From: Anaerolineae bacterium
GTDB lineage: Bacteria > Chloroflexota > Anaerolineae > UBA1429
Direction of reading: 5' to 3'
Length of the DNA stretch: 5,256 nucleotides
Assembly (NCBI GenBank): GCA_016928125.1
Contig: JAFGLK010000535.1
Coordinates: forward strand, 1-5,256
The notes beneath the pieces were generated by a model that did not search any database, was not told the origin of the DNA, and worked only from the letters and a program-made list of their open reading frames with translations. The position numbers and the translations under genes are program-made. Shown piece by piece: positions 4,622 to 5,256 of this stretch (position 1 is the stretch's first letter; each line of letters opens with the position of its first letter).

Positions 4622-5256
4622 ATGCAACGATTTCCGCGATCCGCCATCGAAAGCCATGCTGTGGGTGTGCCGTGGCCCGACTTTTTGGGCACCGTGCCGC
4701 TCGGCGAGTCGTTCGTGATCGAGACCGAGCGCGACAAGCCGGTGAACGGCCCGATCCGCGTCGAGGGGGTGACGGCGGGCGACGCCATCGCCATCCAGAT
4801 CGAGGCGATCGAGATGGTGGGGCCGTTCGAGGCCGTGACCCAGGAGCGGGGCGAGGCGCCGCAGCGGGTGCAGTTGGAGTTGCGGGACGACGGCTGTTTC
4901 TACTTTCCGCGTAACTTTCGCCTGGAGGCGCGTCCCACCATCGGGAATATCGGCGTGCTGCCCGAGCGCAGCGAGCGGGCGCTGGCCGAGGCGCAGAAGG
5001 CGGTCGCCGACGGCTCGGGGCTGGGCTGGCGCGCGTTGATGACCGGCCCCCAGGGCGATCACTGCCACTCGGACTGCCCCTGGCTGGCGGCGAGGTCGAT
5101 CATCCATCTGACGGCGCGGGTGGATGGCGCGGGGCTGTGCCTCTCCGACGCCCACGGCTATCAGCCCTCCGGGCGGCTGGCCTACGCGGGCATCGATGTG
5201 TCGGCCGATGTGCAGGTGCGCGTGACGCGCAGCGAGGGCTGGCTGGTGCGCTGGCC
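4622..5256 (+). CDS. Acetamidase/formamidase family protein (3' end beyond window)
   Basis: An open frame runs from ATG 4622 to the window edge, giving 211 complete codons. Family members hydrolyse short amides such as formamide or acetamide to ammonia and the acid, in the cytoplasm. Recognisable pieces are GPIRVEGVTAGDAIAIQI (residues 43-60), matching the conserved N-terminal beta region, PTIGNIGVLP (105-114), GPQGDHCHSD (142-151) and SDAHGYQPSGRLAYAGIDV (175-193). The fold assignment is good, but key positions deviate. The usual GPxGGNMD reads GPQGDHCHSD, and the usual GDxHAxQGDGE reads SDAHGYQPSGR: it keeps the histidine (His178) but loses the following Asp and Glu. Substrate or activity may therefore differ from true acetamidases. 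Family members are usually about 300 residues, so perhaps 90 are missing at the right edge. The gene is divergent from the three-gene operon and has its own extended -10 promoter. Confidence 0.82.
   Translation, partial: MQRFPRSAIESHAVGVPWPDFLGTVPLGESFVIETERDKPVNGPIRVEGVTAGDAIAIQIEAIEMVGPFEAVTQERGEAPQRVQLELRDDGCFYFPRNFRLEARPTIGNIGVLPERSERALAEAQKAVADGSGLGWRALMTGPQGDHCHSDCPWLAARSIIHLTARVDGAGLCLSDAHGYQPSGRLAYAGIDVSADVQVRVTRSEGWLVRW

Noticed and set aside
3405..4718. Long plus-strand open frame of 437 codons opposite the DUF6282 gene
   Set aside because: It is antisense to a gene with clear family motifs, crosses the divergent promoters, and has the Ala/Arg/Gly/His-rich composition of GC-rich shadow frames with no recognisable domain.
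4307..5155. Minus-strand open frame of 282 codons across the promoters and the acetamidase gene
   Set aside because: It runs through both TATAAT elements and antisense to a recognisable acetamidase-family frame. The product looks like shadow translation.

Overview
The window is GC-rich bacterial DNA, roughly two thirds G+C by eye, with strong G/C preference at third codon positions and good Shine-Dalgarno sequences. It holds four complete genes, a fifth cut by the right edge, and the probable last codons of a sixth at the left edge. I see no RNA gene, insertion sequence, CRISPR array, prophage or origin. The mix of an intracellular GH35/GH42-like glycosidase with a DUF5597-type tail, a DUF6282 amidohydrolase-like protein, an RraA-family aldolase, an acetamidase/formamidase homologue and a single-domain PPK2 suggests a soil or thermal heterotroph. 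Chloroflexota is my best guess, but this is inference from gene content and composition only.

Left part (1-884): the 3' end of an unknown gene (1-69) is followed two bases later by a class II-like polyphosphate kinase 2 (72-863), probably translationally coupled to it. A perfect 12-bp hairpin (858-884) overlaps the PPK2 stop codon. It lies between PPK2 and the convergent gene on the other strand and probably ends transcription from one or both sides.

Centre (929-4397, minus strand): three genes face the same way and probably form one operon. In order of transcription they are a DUF6282-type metal-dependent hydrolase-like protein (4397-3579), a GH35/GH42-like clan GH-A glycosidase with a DUF5597-type C-terminus (3480-1837), and an RraA/HMG-aldolase-fold protein (1681-929). 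Each start is fixed by a good Shine-Dalgarno sequence, and all three lie downstream of the longest open frame's first ATG. The gaps of 98 and 155 nt each hold a GC-rich hairpin.

Right part (4398-5256): a 224-nt divergent intergenic region carries two back-to-back sigma70-type promoters, each with a perfect TATAAT. The minus one serves the three-gene operon. The plus one serves an acetamidase/formamidase-family gene (4622 to beyond 5256) whose usual active-site motifs are altered.

Together the divergent unit looks like a small catabolic locus: glycoside cleavage, a TIM-barrel hydrolase or lactonase-like step, an aldolase or decarboxylase step giving pyruvate or oxaloacetate-type products, and an amide hydrolase. 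No substrate can be named from the sequence. The PPK2 pair at the left looks functionally unrelated.
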